A stretch of 38,033 nucleotides of DNA from Planctomycetota bacterium (GTDB taxonomy: Bacteria > Planctomycetota > Planctomycetia > Planctomycetales > Planctomycetaceae): positions 1 through 38,033 of the forward strand of contig JAFEBS010000022.1 in the NCBI GenBank assembly GCA_018242525.1, in the 5' to 3' direction. Position 1 is the stretch's first letter; every line of letters starts with the position of its first letter. Position numbers and translations under genes: made by a program. The notes below the pieces were generated by a model. It was not told where the DNA came from. It saw nothing but the letters and a program-made list of their open reading frames with translations, and made no database searches. Of the stretch, positions 14,710 to 24,394 are shown piece after piece.

Positions 14710-17583
14710 TCACGAATTGTCCGCCGAATCGTCGTCCGCCGGGACTGCCGGACGTTCCGTCGGCGCGGGTGGCAGCTTGCTGAGCGTGGCACCGGGCACG
14801 CGGCTGGTGGGCGGAGCCAGCGGCGATGGATCCAGTTCGACCGCGGAATAGTCCAGTTTTGTCCATTGTCGATTCACGGGCTTCACGCGCCACCGTACGG
14901 GAATGTTCACCGTTCCGGGACCGACCGCCGAACCCCAATGGTTCTTCCAGTCGGTAAAGTCGTACTGTTTCATGGGCAATGTTCCGGTCCGCCCCAATTG
15001 CCAGAACAACACCACGGAATCGAAATGATTGCGTTCACCGGCCCAAGTAAACCGACGTTGAGTTTCCATCATGTCGCCGGCGTCCATCATGGCAATCAGT
15101 GGATGGTTGGCGTCGCACCAGATGATGTTGTCGCGCGCCGTCAATGTGATGGGCGGCGTATAGTCGTTCAGCGAATCCCCGCCCTCGGTGATCACCAGTC
15201 CATCCGATGTCAGGCAGGTGACGGAATCCAGGTCCACGGTCACCGACTCGGTGTTTTTCATCTCGGCCTGACAGTTGGCATGCAGCAATGAACCCTGCAG
15301 GGCCACGACGGCATCCTTCAACTGGAATTTGGCGGAAACCGCATCGCGCAGCAGGATCAGGTCGCATTGACCGCGCACCAGGCAATCAAAAACACTGATC
15401 CGTGGCGGTTCGATCAACGCGCCGTTTTTCATCATTCCCATGTTTCCAACCCCCTGGCCGGGTGCCGCCTTGTGTTCGATCACGCAGGCTTGCTGGCTGG
15501 CTGGATTGATGACTGTGACGGTCACATCGTGCAGTTGCAGTTCGCGGGGCCGTTCCAGTGCAAAGACTGCCCAGCGGTCGGCCGTGATCCGTTCGGGGAC
15601 GGTCAATTGAATATCGACGTTGACCAGTTGCAGCGATCCGCCGGTGACCGTGATCATCCGCGATTCGGCATCGGTCGGACGTTCGACGGGCGCGAACTCG
15701 ATCATCGGCCGGAACCCGATCCCGCTGCGGATGATCACATTGTCCTTGTTGGTCAGTCGGATCGGACTTTCCGCCTGCCCTCGACGGCCGTTGTAACGCA
15801 ATTCGATGATTGTCCCATCCTTGGCCTCGGAGCAAGCCGCTTCCAGGGATGAGTAAGACTTGCCGCCCAGGATGGAAATCAGCGGGCGCGGGTCTGGAAC
15901 GGTCACTGCAGGCCCCGGCGTAGTGGGCATCGGCTTGGTGGCGGTTTCCACGGGCGACTCGCCAGGCGGACTCGTTTCCGTCGTCGGTGGCAGCTTTCCC
16001 TTCTCCGGGGTCGGTGTCGTGACAAAGTCACTGTCGCCGGGAATTCGAGTGAGAATTGGCAGATCCTCGAAAACCTTCGTGGGAGCAGTTTCCTGGCGTG
16101 ACGGCAGTGGACTGGCTCCCGTTCCGGAATGGGCTGTCGCTGTCGTGGAACCGGGTGGTCGGGTTGATCCTGGCGATTCCAATGGCGTCGCCTTGGCTGT
16201 CGAACGGATCAACTCCCCGGGTTGATGGCCAACTTCCACCGGGGGGTAAGGCTTCACGACCGGAGTCCTGTTTTGGACGTCGGTCGGAATCGAAGCGGTG
16301 CGTGGATCAATTCGACGGAATGCGTCGGGGAATCGTTCCATGGCGATGACCAGGAACAGCAATGCGGCCGCAGTGGCAATCCAGCCGACGTTCCCCTGCC
16401 AGGCTGGCTGTTCTGAACGGGTGGCGGTCAGCCAGACCTGCCCGTCAATCGGGACCGCTCCGGTTCCCAGCAGGCGGGCCACCTTCAGCAGATCACTGAG
16501 CAGCTTCACCGGGCTGGAATAGCGCCGGCGGGGATCGCTGGCCATCATTTTCCGGACGATGACAGATAGCGCTGGGGGAACCCGGCGATTCTTCCGCGAC
16601 GGATCGGGAGGTTCCTTTCCCTGATGATCCAGCAGCTTCTGCAGCACCGTTCCGGCCGGATAAGGAGGTTCGCCGGTCAGCATGTGGTACAGCGTGCATC
16701 CCAGCGAATAGATGTCGCTGCGCACGTCGACACTGCGCGGATCCTTGGCCTGTTCCGGAGAAATGTAATCGAACGTGCCCAAGGTGGTCCCTGCGACGGT
16801 CAGCTCTGCGGATGCGTCGGCAGACTCTTTACGGGCCAAACCCAGGTCCACCAGCTTGGCTCGGCCTTGCGGAGTGATCAGGACATTGGACGGCTTGATG
16901 TCGCGATGGATCACTCCTGCCGCGGCGGTGTGACTGAGCGCGGCCGCCAACTGCATCGCATAATTCACCGCTTCAGCCGGGGCCAATCGATCCTTGGATC
17001 GGATGACGTCTCGCAGGTTGGAGCCGGGAATGTATTCGTAGGCGATGTAATGTAACCCCGTGTCTTCTCCATAGAAGAAAACCCGGGCGATGTTGTCATG
17101 ATCCAGGCGGGCGGCCGCACGGGCTTCGTTCTGGAATCGCAACACAGCGGCCGGATCGGCCGTGAGGGAGGGCGACAGAACTTTCAAGGCCACATTACGA
17201 CGCAGTTGTTCGTCGGTGGCGAGGAAGACCGAACCCATGCCACCGACGCCGATGCGTCGCTGCACCGTGAAGTGGCCCAGGCGAATCCCCATCGCCTCGT
17301 CAGCGTCGGTGGTCGACGGGAACAGGCGACGCATGATTTCCGGGGTCTGCTCATTTTGAGCAGGTTCCGGAATGGCAATGACCGGGTCGGATCGAAGAGT
17401 AGTGATGACGGTCTCGGTACCGGGGACGGCGGGGCTGCTCCAGGCAAACGGAAACGCGGGGGCAGAACCCAACGCATGTTCCGATTTGATTTGGCTGCTC
17501 GCCATTTCCATCCGTCCGATCAGCAAGTCAAGTGTGGGTGGACAATCCTTCGAACCGCTCCACAGGCGCTCGGCTCGACGCAC
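14710..17583 (-). CDS. Membrane Ser/Thr protein kinase with beta-helix-like ectodomain
   Basis: The 957-aa Hanks-type kinase has a disordered N-terminus, then a kinase domain from ~104 to 365: P-loop IGVGGMGSVF at 111-120, Lys134 (VALKVL), HRDIKPSNVL at 226-235, DLG in place of DFG at 246-248, and YISPEQA. One transmembrane segment (WIATAAALLFLVIAM, ~401-415) follows. A Pro/Thr-rich stalk (~440-565) leads to a C-terminal ectodomain rich in short beta repeats (SLQLVNVDIQLTV, ELQLHDVTVTVIN, NIIWCD), typical of right-handed parallel beta-helices. It would phosphorylate cytoplasmic proteins in response to an external ligand. The most upstream start is GTG 17583; ATG 17511 or 17505 would trim 24-26 residues and leave the kinase domain intact. 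Confidence 0.9.
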   Translation of the reverse strand: MRRAERLWSGSKDCPPTLDLLIGRMEMASSQIKSEHALGSAPAFPFAWSSPAVPGTETVITTLRSDPVIAIPEPAQNEQTPEIMRRLFPSTTDADEAMGIRLGHFTVQRRIGVGGMGSVFLATDEQLRRNVALKVLSPSLTADPAAVLRFQNEARAAARLDHDNIARVFFYGEDTGLHYIAYEYIPGSNLRDVIRSKDRLAPAEAVNYAMQLAAALSHTAAAGVIHRDIKPSNVLITPQGRAKLVDLGLARKESADASAELTVAGTTLGTFDYISPEQAKDPRSVDVRSDIYSLGCTLYHMLTGEPPYPAGTVLQKLLDHQGKEPPDPSRKNRRVPPALSVIVRKMMASDPRRRYSSPVKLLSDLLKVARLLGTGAVPIDGQVWLTATRSEQPAWQGNVGWIATAAALLFLVIAMERFPDAFRRIDPRTASIPTDVQNRTPVVKPYPPVEVGHQPGELIRSTAKATPLESPGSTRPPGSTTATAHSGTGASPLPSRQETAPTKVFEDLPILTRIPGDSDFVTTPTPEKGKLPPTTETSPPGESPVETATKPMPTTPGPAVTVPDPRPLISILGGKSYSSLEAACSEAKDGTIIELRYNGRRGQAESPIRLTNKDNVIIRSGIGFRPMIEFAPVERPTDAESRMITVTGGSLQLVNVDIQLTVPERITADRWAVFALERPRELQLHDVTVTVINPASQQACVIEHKAAPGQGVGNMGMMKNGALIEPPRISVFDCLVRGQCDLILLRDAVSAKFQLKDAVVALQGSLLHANCQAEMKNTESVTVDLDSVTCLTSDGLVITEGGDSLNDYTPPITLTARDNIIWCDANHPLIAMMDAGDMMETQRRFTWAGERNHFDSVVLFWQLGRTGTLPMKQYDFTDWKNHWGSAVGPGTVNIPVRWRVKPVNRQWTKLDYSAVELDPSPLAPPTSRVPGATLSKLPPAPTERPAVPADDDSADNS

Positions 17584-17918
17584 AATATCGTCCCAAATCT
17601 GCGGAAGCCACAGCCAGGAACGTTATGGACAGGATTCGATTCAACAGGTTCAGATGCTGAGAATGCCGCAATCAGGTCGCGGATCTCGCCGTAAATCATG
17701 AAATGCAATCAGGTTGTGAGCTCGAAGAGATGTGGAGAAAGGAGAACTCCTGAAAACCACCCGAATTTTACGGTGAACTCTCCAAAGATGTTGAAGAATC
17801 TGCTCTGATCTTCGGGATTTCCGGCAAATCGATCTTCGGTGATCCATAGAGGCCGCTGAGTGTGCAGCATGGCCAGCATTCCGACGTCAAATCCATGTTG
17901 CCGATCACGGCCACCGGA
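17584..17918. other. Intergenic, nothing recognised
   Basis: 335 bp between the kinase start and the stop of the small minus-strand gene. Frames here are short, lack ribosome-binding sites and match nothing I know. The kinase promoter should lie in its left part. Confidence 0.5.
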
Positions 17919-18227
17919 TCAACGAAACGATTGTTTGTTCAGAATCTGGTCAACTTCATCGACAATAGCCGCAAACAATTCTGTCGACTCATCGTCCAGA
18001 CCGACGGTATACTTCTCACTGTCCAGGACAATGGCCGCGTGATGCCGGATCGTCAGATCCGGAACCGGCGTCACCTCGGGTTCCGTCGGTCGGGTTAACT
18101 TTCGAAGTTGATGCACTTTCGGTACAAACGCGTGTTCGATGTGTTCGTTCATGTCGTGAGCTCGACGTGCCGCTTCGCGGATCTTGTCGCGCAGGGTGAG
18201 CTGACTGAGATTCAGGGATCTGGCCAT
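17919..18227 (-). CDS. Hypothetical protein, 102 aa
   Basis: I do not recognise a family. It begins MARSLNLSQLTLRDKIREAA, a charged, probably helical N-terminus with many Arg/His/Glu, followed by RPTEPEVTPVPDLTIRHHAA and a C-terminal LDDESTELFAAIVDEVDQIL helix. No signal peptide or membrane segment is seen. ATG 18227 is supported by AGGTGG about eight bases upstream. It lies 61 bp downstream of a possible minus-strand gene remnant (18289-18397). The size and charged N-terminus would fit a small regulator, but this is not evidence of function. Confidence 0.6.
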   Translation of the reverse strand: MARSLNLSQLTLRDKIREAARRAHDMNEHIEHAFVPKVHQLRKLTRPTEPEVTPVPDLTIRHHAAIVLDSEKYTVGLDDESTELFAAIVDEVDQILNKQSFR

Positions 18228-18288
18228 GAGATTTCCACCTAAAGGACACGGCAGGATGGTGGATTAGATCCTCGCATGGGCTTGCGAG

Positions 18289-18397
18289 TCAATACGCTTC
18301 CTGTATCTTGGCAAGGAGGTTTCCACGCGGAATCTCAGGACTGGCCTCGACCGGAACACCGAAGAAACTGCCAAAGTGTTTGCACCCATCAACTTCC
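18289..18397 (-). pseudogene. Possible gene remnant upstream of the 102-aa gene
   Basis: A protein-like C-terminus can be read on the minus strand: VEVDGCKHFGSFFGVPVEAS followed by PEIPRGNLLAKIQEAY and a stop at 18289. The same frame continues upstream only into sequence antisense to the phosphoesterase gene and has no ribosome-binding site. It may be the tail of a gene truncated when the phosphoesterase region was joined, or a chance ORF. Confidence 0.25.
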
Positions 18398-18432
18398 ACT
18401 GTCGTGAGATGACAGCCAGAAAGCCCTGACGC

Positions 18433-19125
18433 ATGCGAATTCTGGTACTGGCTGACATTCACGCCAATTGGACAGCACTCTCCGCGATCCGCGAAACGTA
18501 CGATGCGTGCCTGGTCCTGGGCGATCTGGTTGAGTACGGAGTTCAGCCGATCGAGTGCATTGAATGGGTTCGTGACCATGCCACCGCTGTGATTCGGGGT
18601 AACCATGATCATTCCGTGGCCCAACGTGTTCCGCCACCAACAGGTTCGGGGTTGCGAGGGCTGTCAGGAGCCACGCGCCAGCACCATTGGAACATCCTGA
18701 CCCCCAGCCATTTGAAGTTTCTGTCGCGACTACCTGTATCGCAGACCCTGGAACTGGACGGCCTGCGATTTCATCTGGTTCACGCCACTCCGCGTGATCC
18801 GATGGATGAATATCTGGCCACGGATGCCGAATCCTGGAAAGTCCGCCTGGCGGGAATTGACGCCGACTTCGTGTTGGTCGGACACACGCATCTACAGTTC
18901 CATCTGGACCTGGGGCGTCTGCAACTGGTCAATCCCGGCAGTGTTGGGCAACCGCGCGATGGGAATCCCCTGGCGGCGTACGCCATCATCGAAAATGGCA
19001 AGGTGGAGCTGAAGCGGGTTGAATACGACATCGATGCCGCAGTACGAGCCCTGCGTGAAGTCAATCTGCCAGCGGATATCCTTGATCTGGCAGAGTCCAT
19101 CCTTCGTACGGGGGGTCGTCCCTGA
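18433..19125 (+). CDS. YfcE/MJ0936-like metallophosphoesterase
   Basis: The 230-aa calcineurin-like phosphoesterase starts MRILVLADIHANW (D8 and H10 as metal ligands), then has LVLGDLVEYG at 27-36, VIRGNHDH at 53-60, a metal-binding LVHATPRD and VGHTHLQ near 148, and ends NPGSVGQPRDG, a signature of the small YfcE-type phosphodiesterases. The cytoplasmic enzyme probably cleaves phosphodiesters; the substrate is unknown. ATG 18433 gives the canonical first strand; no clear ribosome-binding site is present. It lies on the plus strand, divergent from the 102-aa hypothetical gene and 157 bp before the PLP enzyme. Confidence 0.92.
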   Translation: MRILVLADIHANWTALSAIRETYDACLVLGDLVEYGVQPIECIEWVRDHATAVIRGNHDHSVAQRVPPPTGSGLRGLSGATRQHHWNILTPSHLKFLSRLPVSQTLELDGLRFHLVHATPRDPMDEYLATDAESWKVRLAGIDADFVLVGHTHLQFHLDLGRLQLVNPGSVGQPRDGNPLAAYAIIENGKVELKRVEYDIDAAVRALREVNLPADILDLAESILRTGGRP

Positions 19126-19282
19126 GGCGTCTTCCGTTCCAGTTTGGCCACCGTTCGGAATTGGATGCCGACAAGCTGATCGCTACGATGGCCCCCCAAA
19201 TATGCCTTGGCCCAACTTCGGGGCGAACCCCGGGGTCAGGCCACCACTCGATGACGATCAATCTGTCCAAGGACCTTTTGCC

Positions 19283-20422
19283 ATGCAGTTTGAAACCCGG
19301 TGCGTTCACATTGGAGTCGACAAGGACTCGACATACCTGAGCGCCACAACCCCGATTTACCCCACATCCACTTTCCGGTGGGACGATCTGCAGACGAACC
19401 GCGGATTCGATTACACCCGCAGCGGCAATCCAACCCGCAAGGCGCTGGAAGAAAACCTGGCGGCACTGGAAGGGGGAATTGACTGCCGGGCCACCTGCAC
19501 CGGGATGTCCGCCATTGCCGCCACGATGCACATGTTCCAACCGGGTGATCACATCATCACGGGTCACGACATCTACGGGGGGACGTACCGCCTGTTCGAC
19601 GCGGTCTTCCGCAAAATGGGGATCGACTTCTCGTTCGTCAAGATGGGAGATCCAGACAACGTCCGCCGGGCGATGACACCCGCCACGAAGTGCGTCTGGA
19701 TCGAGACCCCCAGCAACCCGCTGTTGAACATCGTCGACATTCGCGCCATCTGTGATGTGGCCCGGGCCGGGGGAGCCATCAGCATCGCCGACAACACATT
19801 CCTGTCCCCCTATCTGCAGCGCCCCTTCGAGCATGGTTGCGACATCGTCGTACACTCGACGACCAAATACCTGAATGGCCACTCCGACGTCGTCGGCGGT
19901 TGCGTCATCACGCGTCACAAGGAACATGCGGAACGGATCAGCTATCTGGTCAATGCTCTCGGGCTGGCCTGTTCCCCCTTTGATGCCTGGCTGGTACTGC
20001 GCGGCGTGAAGACGCTGGGCCCGCGGATGGAAGCTCATCAACGCGGCGCGATGGCCGTCGCCAAATTCCTGCAATCGCACCCGCGAGTCGAACACGTTTA
20101 CTATCCCGGCCTGACTGATCACCCCCAACACGAACTCGCCCAGCGCCAGCAACTTGGCTTTGGAGCCATGCTCAGCTTCGACCTGCGTGGCGGTCGACCC
20201 GCTGTGGAAACGGTGCTGAAAAAGCTGAGGATGTTCCAACTGGCCGAATCCCTCGGCGGCGTCGAATCCCTGATTGAATACCCGGACACGATGAGTCACG
20301 CTTCGATGGGCGAATCCGCCCGCCGCGCAGCCGGGATCTCGGAAAAGACCCTGCGAGTTTCCGTCGGAATCGAACATCCGGATGATTTGATCGCCGATTT
20401 CGCCCAGGGGCTGGCCGAATGA
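19283..20422 (+). CDS. Cystathionine gamma-synthase / Cys-Met metabolism PLP enzyme
   Basis: The 379-aa fold-type I PLP enzyme of the Cys/Met metabolism family has [20 protein letters not shown] at 44-63, [11 protein letters not shown] at 96-106, PLP-contacting Asp170 (SIADNTF) and the Schiff-base lysine Lys195 in [18 protein letters not shown]. The end [18 protein letters not shown] is typical. Cystathionine gamma-synthase (metB) and beta-lyase or O-acylhomoserine sulfhydrylase cannot be separated by eye. ATG 19283 was chosen: AAGGA lies ten bases upstream and the family N-terminus FETRCVHIG starts there. The open frame back to 19019 overlaps the phosphoesterase gene and is not credible. No SAM riboswitch was recognised upstream. 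Confidence 0.93.
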   Translation: MQFETRCVHIGVDKDSTYLSATTPIYPTSTFRWDDLQTNRGFDYTRSGNPTRKALEENLAALEGGIDCRATCTGMSAIAATMHMFQPGDHIITGHDIYGGTYRLFDAVFRKMGIDFSFVKMGDPDNVRRAMTPATKCVWIETPSNPLLNIVDIRAICDVARAGGAISIADNTFLSPYLQRPFEHGCDIVVHSTTKYLNGHSDVVGGCVITRHKEHAERISYLVNALGLACSPFDAWLVLRGVKTLGPRMEAHQRGAMAVAKFLQSHPRVEHVYYPGLTDHPQHELAQRQQLGFGAMLSFDLRGGRPAVETVLKKLRMFQLAESLGGVESLIEYPDTMSHASMGESARRAAGISEKTLRVSVGIEHPDDLIADFAQGLAE

Positions 20423-20444
20423 TTTGTCGCGATCGTTCTTGTCA

Positions 20445-20475
20445 GGAGCGTGCATTCCACACGACGCCACGCTCC
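20445..20475. terminator. Weak convergent hairpin after the PLP enzyme gene
   Basis: GGAGCGTG (20445-20452) pairs with CACGCTCC (20468-20475) around a 15-nt loop, between convergent genes. No T-run follows. Confidence 0.35.
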
Positions 20476-20482
20476 GTCCACG

Positions 20483-22663
20483 TCACTTCAGGACCATCAT
20501 CTCGACATCTTTAAAAGCACTTTTCCCACGCGGCGCGTGAACGGCCACGCCACCGCGTTGGGTGATTGTATTATTGCGGATTTCCCCGACTTGCTTGCCA
20601 TCGGCGTAGACGGTCAGAACGTCTCCGACGGCGGAAAACGCCATCTCGAAGAACTCGCCTTCCTGCGCGGCGACGGACGCGGGAAACTGCTGCAGCTCTC
20701 CATACCTGAAGCGGACTCCACGCTTACCAATCCCAAATCGCTCCCCCTCGCCAAATTCGTAGAATGCCGAATAGAAAACTCCTCTCACATCGCGAAGCGT
20801 GAGCATCACGGTTTGTCCACGGGTTTTCTGAACCTTGGCACGTAAAATGACGTCGGTTCCCTGGACAGAACTGTCGTAAGCATGGCCCCCGGCGATTTCA
20901 ATCTGCCCATCACGGAATCGGGTGTTCACACAGGCCAGTTTTGCATCAGCGTTCAGAACCCGCACCCAGCGTCCGGACGCAAGTCCATTGTAGTCGCGAA
21001 GTCGCAGATCGCCGCTTGACGGCGGCCGGACATCGTTCTGGGGCGACAGTGCAGTCGGTGCGGACAACAGTTCCGGACCATCTTGAACGATCGGTTTTTC
21101 GTTTGCCGGAACAAGCACAGTTGGTGACATCGGGGCAATTGCAGGGACGCGAGGTAAACGACCGAGTTCCCGATCACCCAGCCGAGCAACGATATCGGAG
21201 TTCGCCAGTTCGACCGTGACCGCGGGATTGTCGCCGCGTTTGAGGATGAACTTGTCGGAGTCGAATTCGACATTGCCAGCCTTGATGTGGAGCGACTGTT
21301 CTCCTGGTTTCACCGTGAATCTGTGTGAACCGTCGGTCAGAGTGAGCGTTTTGTTTTGGAAGGTGACTTCCACGTCGTCTGCGTGCACCTCGACCTTGAC
21401 CAGCGCGTCTCCGCTGCGGAAGAACAGTGTCATCGCCAGGAACAGCAGACATGCGGCCGAGGCACCGAGAATCGTCCATAGAAACGCGGCTGGCTGATCG
21501 CGCCACCAACCCCTGAACGGAGCCAGAGCCCGGGATAGTCGTTTCGGAGACGGCAGACTCTTTCTGCCGCCTGGCATGACGAGGGTCGAGGGCGCGGCTG
21601 AGGGAAGGTCGTCGAGAAAGTCAAACGCGGGTCCGTCCTGAACCACATAGGACGACACGTCGGACATCTCGACGTCTGTCTCCAGGACGACGGGAGCCTT
21701 CAGATCGACCGCTTCCAACGCGTCGATGACCTCAGCGCAGGTCGCGTAGCGGTCCTCCTTTTTCCTGGCGATCATCTTTTGACAGACGGCCGCAAGTTGT
21801 GGCGGGATGTTCGGGTTGAGACTCAGTGGTGACGGTGCCTCTTGCACGGACTTCTTGCCCATCACTTCGATGGCACTTCCCGTGAAGGGCCATTCGCCGG
21901 TCAGCATCTCGAACAGCATCACCCCGAGGGCATACAGATCGCTGCGGTGGTCGATCCCCTCCGCCTTGCCGATTGCCTGTTCCGGAGACATGTACGCTGC
22001 CGTCCCCAAGATCATTCCCTGCGTCAAACCGGCATTCGATGCACCGGTCAGACTGCGTGCGAGACCGAAGTCCATAATCACCGGTTCATCGTTACGATTG
22101 AGCATCACATTTTCGGGCTTGAGATCCCGATGGATGATCCCTTTCTCATGAGCCGCCTGCAATGCGCCCGCCAGCCGCACGATCCAGCCGATCGCTTCAT
22201 CCGATTCAAGTTTCCGACCAACGCGTTTCAGGTACGACTTGAGGTCTTCTCCCTGGATGTACTGCAACGCAATAAATCGAATGCCATCGATCTCGCCGAA
22301 GTCATAGACCTTGCAGATCAGGTCATGATCAATTTTCGCCGCCGCCTTGGCTTCGGTTTCCATCCGTTTGATGAGCTTGGCAGAACCCGTCGCCGAAGCC
22401 CGTGCCACCTTGAGAGCGACATGTCGATCTAATTGCGTGTCGTAAGCCAGATACACGGCCCCCATCGCCCCCTTGCCGAGCAACTTTTCAAGCCGATACC
22501 TCCCGAACTGAGTCGGCAACAATGTAAACGGCCCGACGGCCAGCGGGACCGAATCTGCCGCCCGAGCTGTCTCACCCGTCGGAGCCGCCCGTTTGGCGGG
22601 CTTCGCCACGCGAGACGCTTCCGCTCGCGAGACATCGGCGCGTCGTTTAGGGGATTCGGCCAT
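20483..22663 (-). CDS. Membrane Ser/Thr protein kinase with laminin-G/DUF1080-like ectodomain
   Basis: The 726-aa Hanks-type kinase has a basic N-terminal tail, then the kinase domain ~54-315: LGKGAMGAVYLA at 62-73, Lys85, HRDLKPENVM at 178-187, DFG at 198-200 and MSPEQA at 225-230. A linker, one transmembrane segment (FLWTILGASAACLLFLAMTLFF, ~394-415) and a beta-rich PEGA-like stretch (LVKVEVHADDVEVTFQN) follow. The C-terminal ~170 residues (WVRVLNADAKLACVNTRFRD, then VILRAKVQKTRG, then LTVYADGKQVGEI, then GGVAVHAPRGKSAFKDVEMM) form a jelly-roll resembling laminin-G/3-keto-disaccharide hydrolase domains that often bind sugars. Its first ~305 residues align without gaps to the kinase at 24395-26302. 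It is last in a same-strand run of three genes. Confidence 0.93.
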   Translation of the reverse strand: MAESPKRRADVSRAEASRVAKPAKRAAPTGETARAADSVPLAVGPFTLLPTQFGRYRLEKLLGKGAMGAVYLAYDTQLDRHVALKVARASATGSAKLIKRMETEAKAAAKIDHDLICKVYDFGEIDGIRFIALQYIQGEDLKSYLKRVGRKLESDEAIGWIVRLAGALQAAHEKGIIHRDLKPENVMLNRNDEPVIMDFGLARSLTGASNAGLTQGMILGTAAYMSPEQAIGKAEGIDHRSDLYALGVMLFEMLTGEWPFTGSAIEVMGKKSVQEAPSPLSLNPNIPPQLAAVCQKMIARKKEDRYATCAEVIDALEAVDLKAPVVLETDVEMSDVSSYVVQDGPAFDFLDDLPSAAPSTLVMPGGRKSLPSPKRLSRALAPFRGWWRDQPAAFLWTILGASAACLLFLAMTLFFRSGDALVKVEVHADDVEVTFQNKTLTLTDGSHRFTVKPGEQSLHIKAGNVEFDSDKFILKRGDNPAVTVELANSDIVARLGDRELGRLPRVPAIAPMSPTVLVPANEKPIVQDGPELLSAPTALSPQNDVRPPSSGDLRLRDYNGLASGRWVRVLNADAKLACVNTRFRDGQIEIAGGHAYDSSVQGTDVILRAKVQKTRGQTVMLTLRDVRGVFYSAFYEFGEGERFGIGKRGVRFRYGELQQFPASVAAQEGEFFEMAFSAVGDVLTVYADGKQVGEIRNNTITQRGGVAVHAPRGKSAFKDVEMMVLK

Positions 22664-22830
22664 ATGTCAATTCACTTCTGAGACGAAGCAACGATTGCAG
22701 GTTTTCGCAGAGGTGTCGGCACCCCGGCGTCTGCAGCCGTACAGGCAACTGCGGAATCAGAGCCGCTTCACGACGTAATTCAGGAGACCCTTCAAGAGGT
22801 TGACCCGGCCGCAACGTTGGGCCGCCCCGA

Positions 22831-24264
22831 TTATTGATTGCGTTTGGCATTCAGCTCGGCATGCTGGCTGGCCGGTGCCAGGGCCAATGTGGTGTCCCAC
22901 TGGCGTTCGGCATCCCCCTTCCGCTTGGCGGCGTCATAGGCTTGGACGAGGGCAAAACTCATTCGCCACGACCGCTTCCCCGTGCGAGACCAGATCGATT
23001 CGAGAAGCTTCGTTCCTCCAGTCAGATCACTGACACTTTTGTCGGAGGAGGTCGTTTGCAAACGAGCCAAACCGTATTTGGCACACAGGCAGTTCGGCTT
23101 GATCTTGAGTGCCCGTTCGTAGTACGCCTTCGCTTTACTCGCGTAGCGTTCATGCTCACTTGCCGCGCGGGCGGCAATAAACGGGGTGACCCAATCCGCT
23201 TCTTTCTCCTTGCCCCCATGGCTCATCGATTTCTGAATCCAACCGGCTGACTTGCCACGCTGTCCCGGCAATTGGTAACAGACAAGCCCCTGGAGCGCTT
23301 CCACCTGACTCCAGGTCTTTTTGATCCTTAAGACTTGCGTGCGAATCTTGTCGGCCTTCTCAACCAACTCGGCCGCCTTTTCATAATCGCCGAGCTCGTA
23401 AGCGCACAGCGCGCCCCAGCAAAACGCGTCCGGCCACAAACCGTCGATACGGAGCCAGTCATCGATCACGAACTTCAACTGTTCGAAATCGGACCGGGTG
23501 TATTTCTCCTGAGGTACCCGAAGTTCAAGCCATTGCTTCCGACAGGCGTTCAACTCTTCCCAGAGTTTTCGCAGGCGATCGTCAAGCGGTCTGATGGCGA
23601 TGTTCAATGCATTCAGCTTTGGTTGCCGATTCGCGATCTCGGTATTGTTGCCTCGAATGATCCCGCTCAAGTTCGCAACATTGGCCTGAAGGTTGCTGAT
23701 CGCGTTCTTCGCATTCGCCAATTCCGCTCCGTTCAGCAGCCCTAACATCCGCTGAAGGGAAGCAATCTGCGCGTTGTTCTGGACGATCAAAACGGTCGAT
23801 TCGTTAATGACGGTCTGCAATTGAAAGATCTCGCCCAACAGGATATCCCGTGGGCCGGCGAGTGGCCGACGTTCCTTTTCGACCGCGTTGTATTCGCGGT
23901 AGATTTCCCTGGCACGGTTGGACACCTCGCCGATCCGCGCTTTGCCCTCCGGCGTCTCATCGGGATCGGGGACATACTCGTCGATGTCCCGCACATCGTA
24001 GCCGAAACTCAGTTCGGGCAGTTCTTCTTGAGTGTTCTCCTCCACCGCGGCGGCTTTGCCAGACTTCTTCGAAGTCTTCCCCTTGGCGTTCTGCGCCAAC
24101 GCAGTTGTAGAGCTGTCTGTGGGTAACACAGATGTCGCGACAAGTATCGCCCCCGCAAGACACAGCGAAATCATCCTGTTCCGACGACTCAACCGCTGCA
24201 TTTCACACCGGTTAGCTTTCGCTTTCCGACCAAGCCGCCACGAAGACAAAACCGCCACACACAT
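22831..24264 (-). CDS. Exported coiled-coil / TPR-like protein between two kinases
   Basis: The 477-aa product has a long basic N-region and a hydrophobic signal (MISLCLAGAILVATSVLP at ~31-48, ending near ALAQ), so it is probably exported or anchored. Residues ~100-260 are helical with heptad-like runs (NNAQIASLQRMLGLLNGAEL, then NLQANVANLSGIIRGNNTEI). The C-terminal half has TPR-like helices (FCWGALCAYELGDYEKAAEL, then KAKAYYERALKIKPN). ATG 24264 has AGGGG about nine bases upstream; ATG 24174 at the signal peptide is an alternative, and the open frame further up to 24489 overlaps the neighbouring kinase and is not credible. It lies 130 bp after the kinase-lectin gene and 167 bp before the second kinase. 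I do not recognise a named family; partner or scaffold of the kinases is an inference. Confidence 0.75.
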   Translation of the reverse strand: MCVAVLSSWRLGRKAKANRCEMQRLSRRNRMISLCLAGAILVATSVLPTDSSTTALAQNAKGKTSKKSGKAAAVEENTQEELPELSFGYDVRDIDEYVPDPDETPEGKARIGEVSNRAREIYREYNAVEKERRPLAGPRDILLGEIFQLQTVINESTVLIVQNNAQIASLQRMLGLLNGAELANAKNAISNLQANVANLSGIIRGNNTEIANRQPKLNALNIAIRPLDDRLRKLWEELNACRKQWLELRVPQEKYTRSDFEQLKFVIDDWLRIDGLWPDAFCWGALCAYELGDYEKAAELVEKADKIRTQVLRIKKTWSQVEALQGLVCYQLPGQRGKSAGWIQKSMSHGGKEKEADWVTPFIAARAASEHERYASKAKAYYERALKIKPNCLCAKYGLARLQTTSSDKSVSDLTGGTKLLESIWSRTGKRSWRMSFALVQAYDAAKRKGDAERQWDTTLALAPASQHAELNAKRNQ

Positions 24265-24394
24265 GATTTCGACCCCTTTTATTGCCGCACAGAGCAGACC
24301 CCTTGCAACACAGCAAATCGTGGCAAGGCTCAAAGTAGATGCGAATCTGCCACTCGTTCCCGACACCGCTTTTTCGAAATCATCGAAATGAGTT

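Noticed and set aside
19019..19282. 88-codon N-terminal extension of the PLP enzyme
   Set aside because: It overlaps the phosphoesterase gene, and the family N-terminus and a ribosome-binding site fit ATG 19283.
19126..19282. Possible SAM-type riboswitch before the PLP enzyme gene
   Set aside because: Only a small hairpin (CGGGG-CGAA-CCCCG around 19219-19232) is seen; no consensus of a SAM riboswitch class could be matched.
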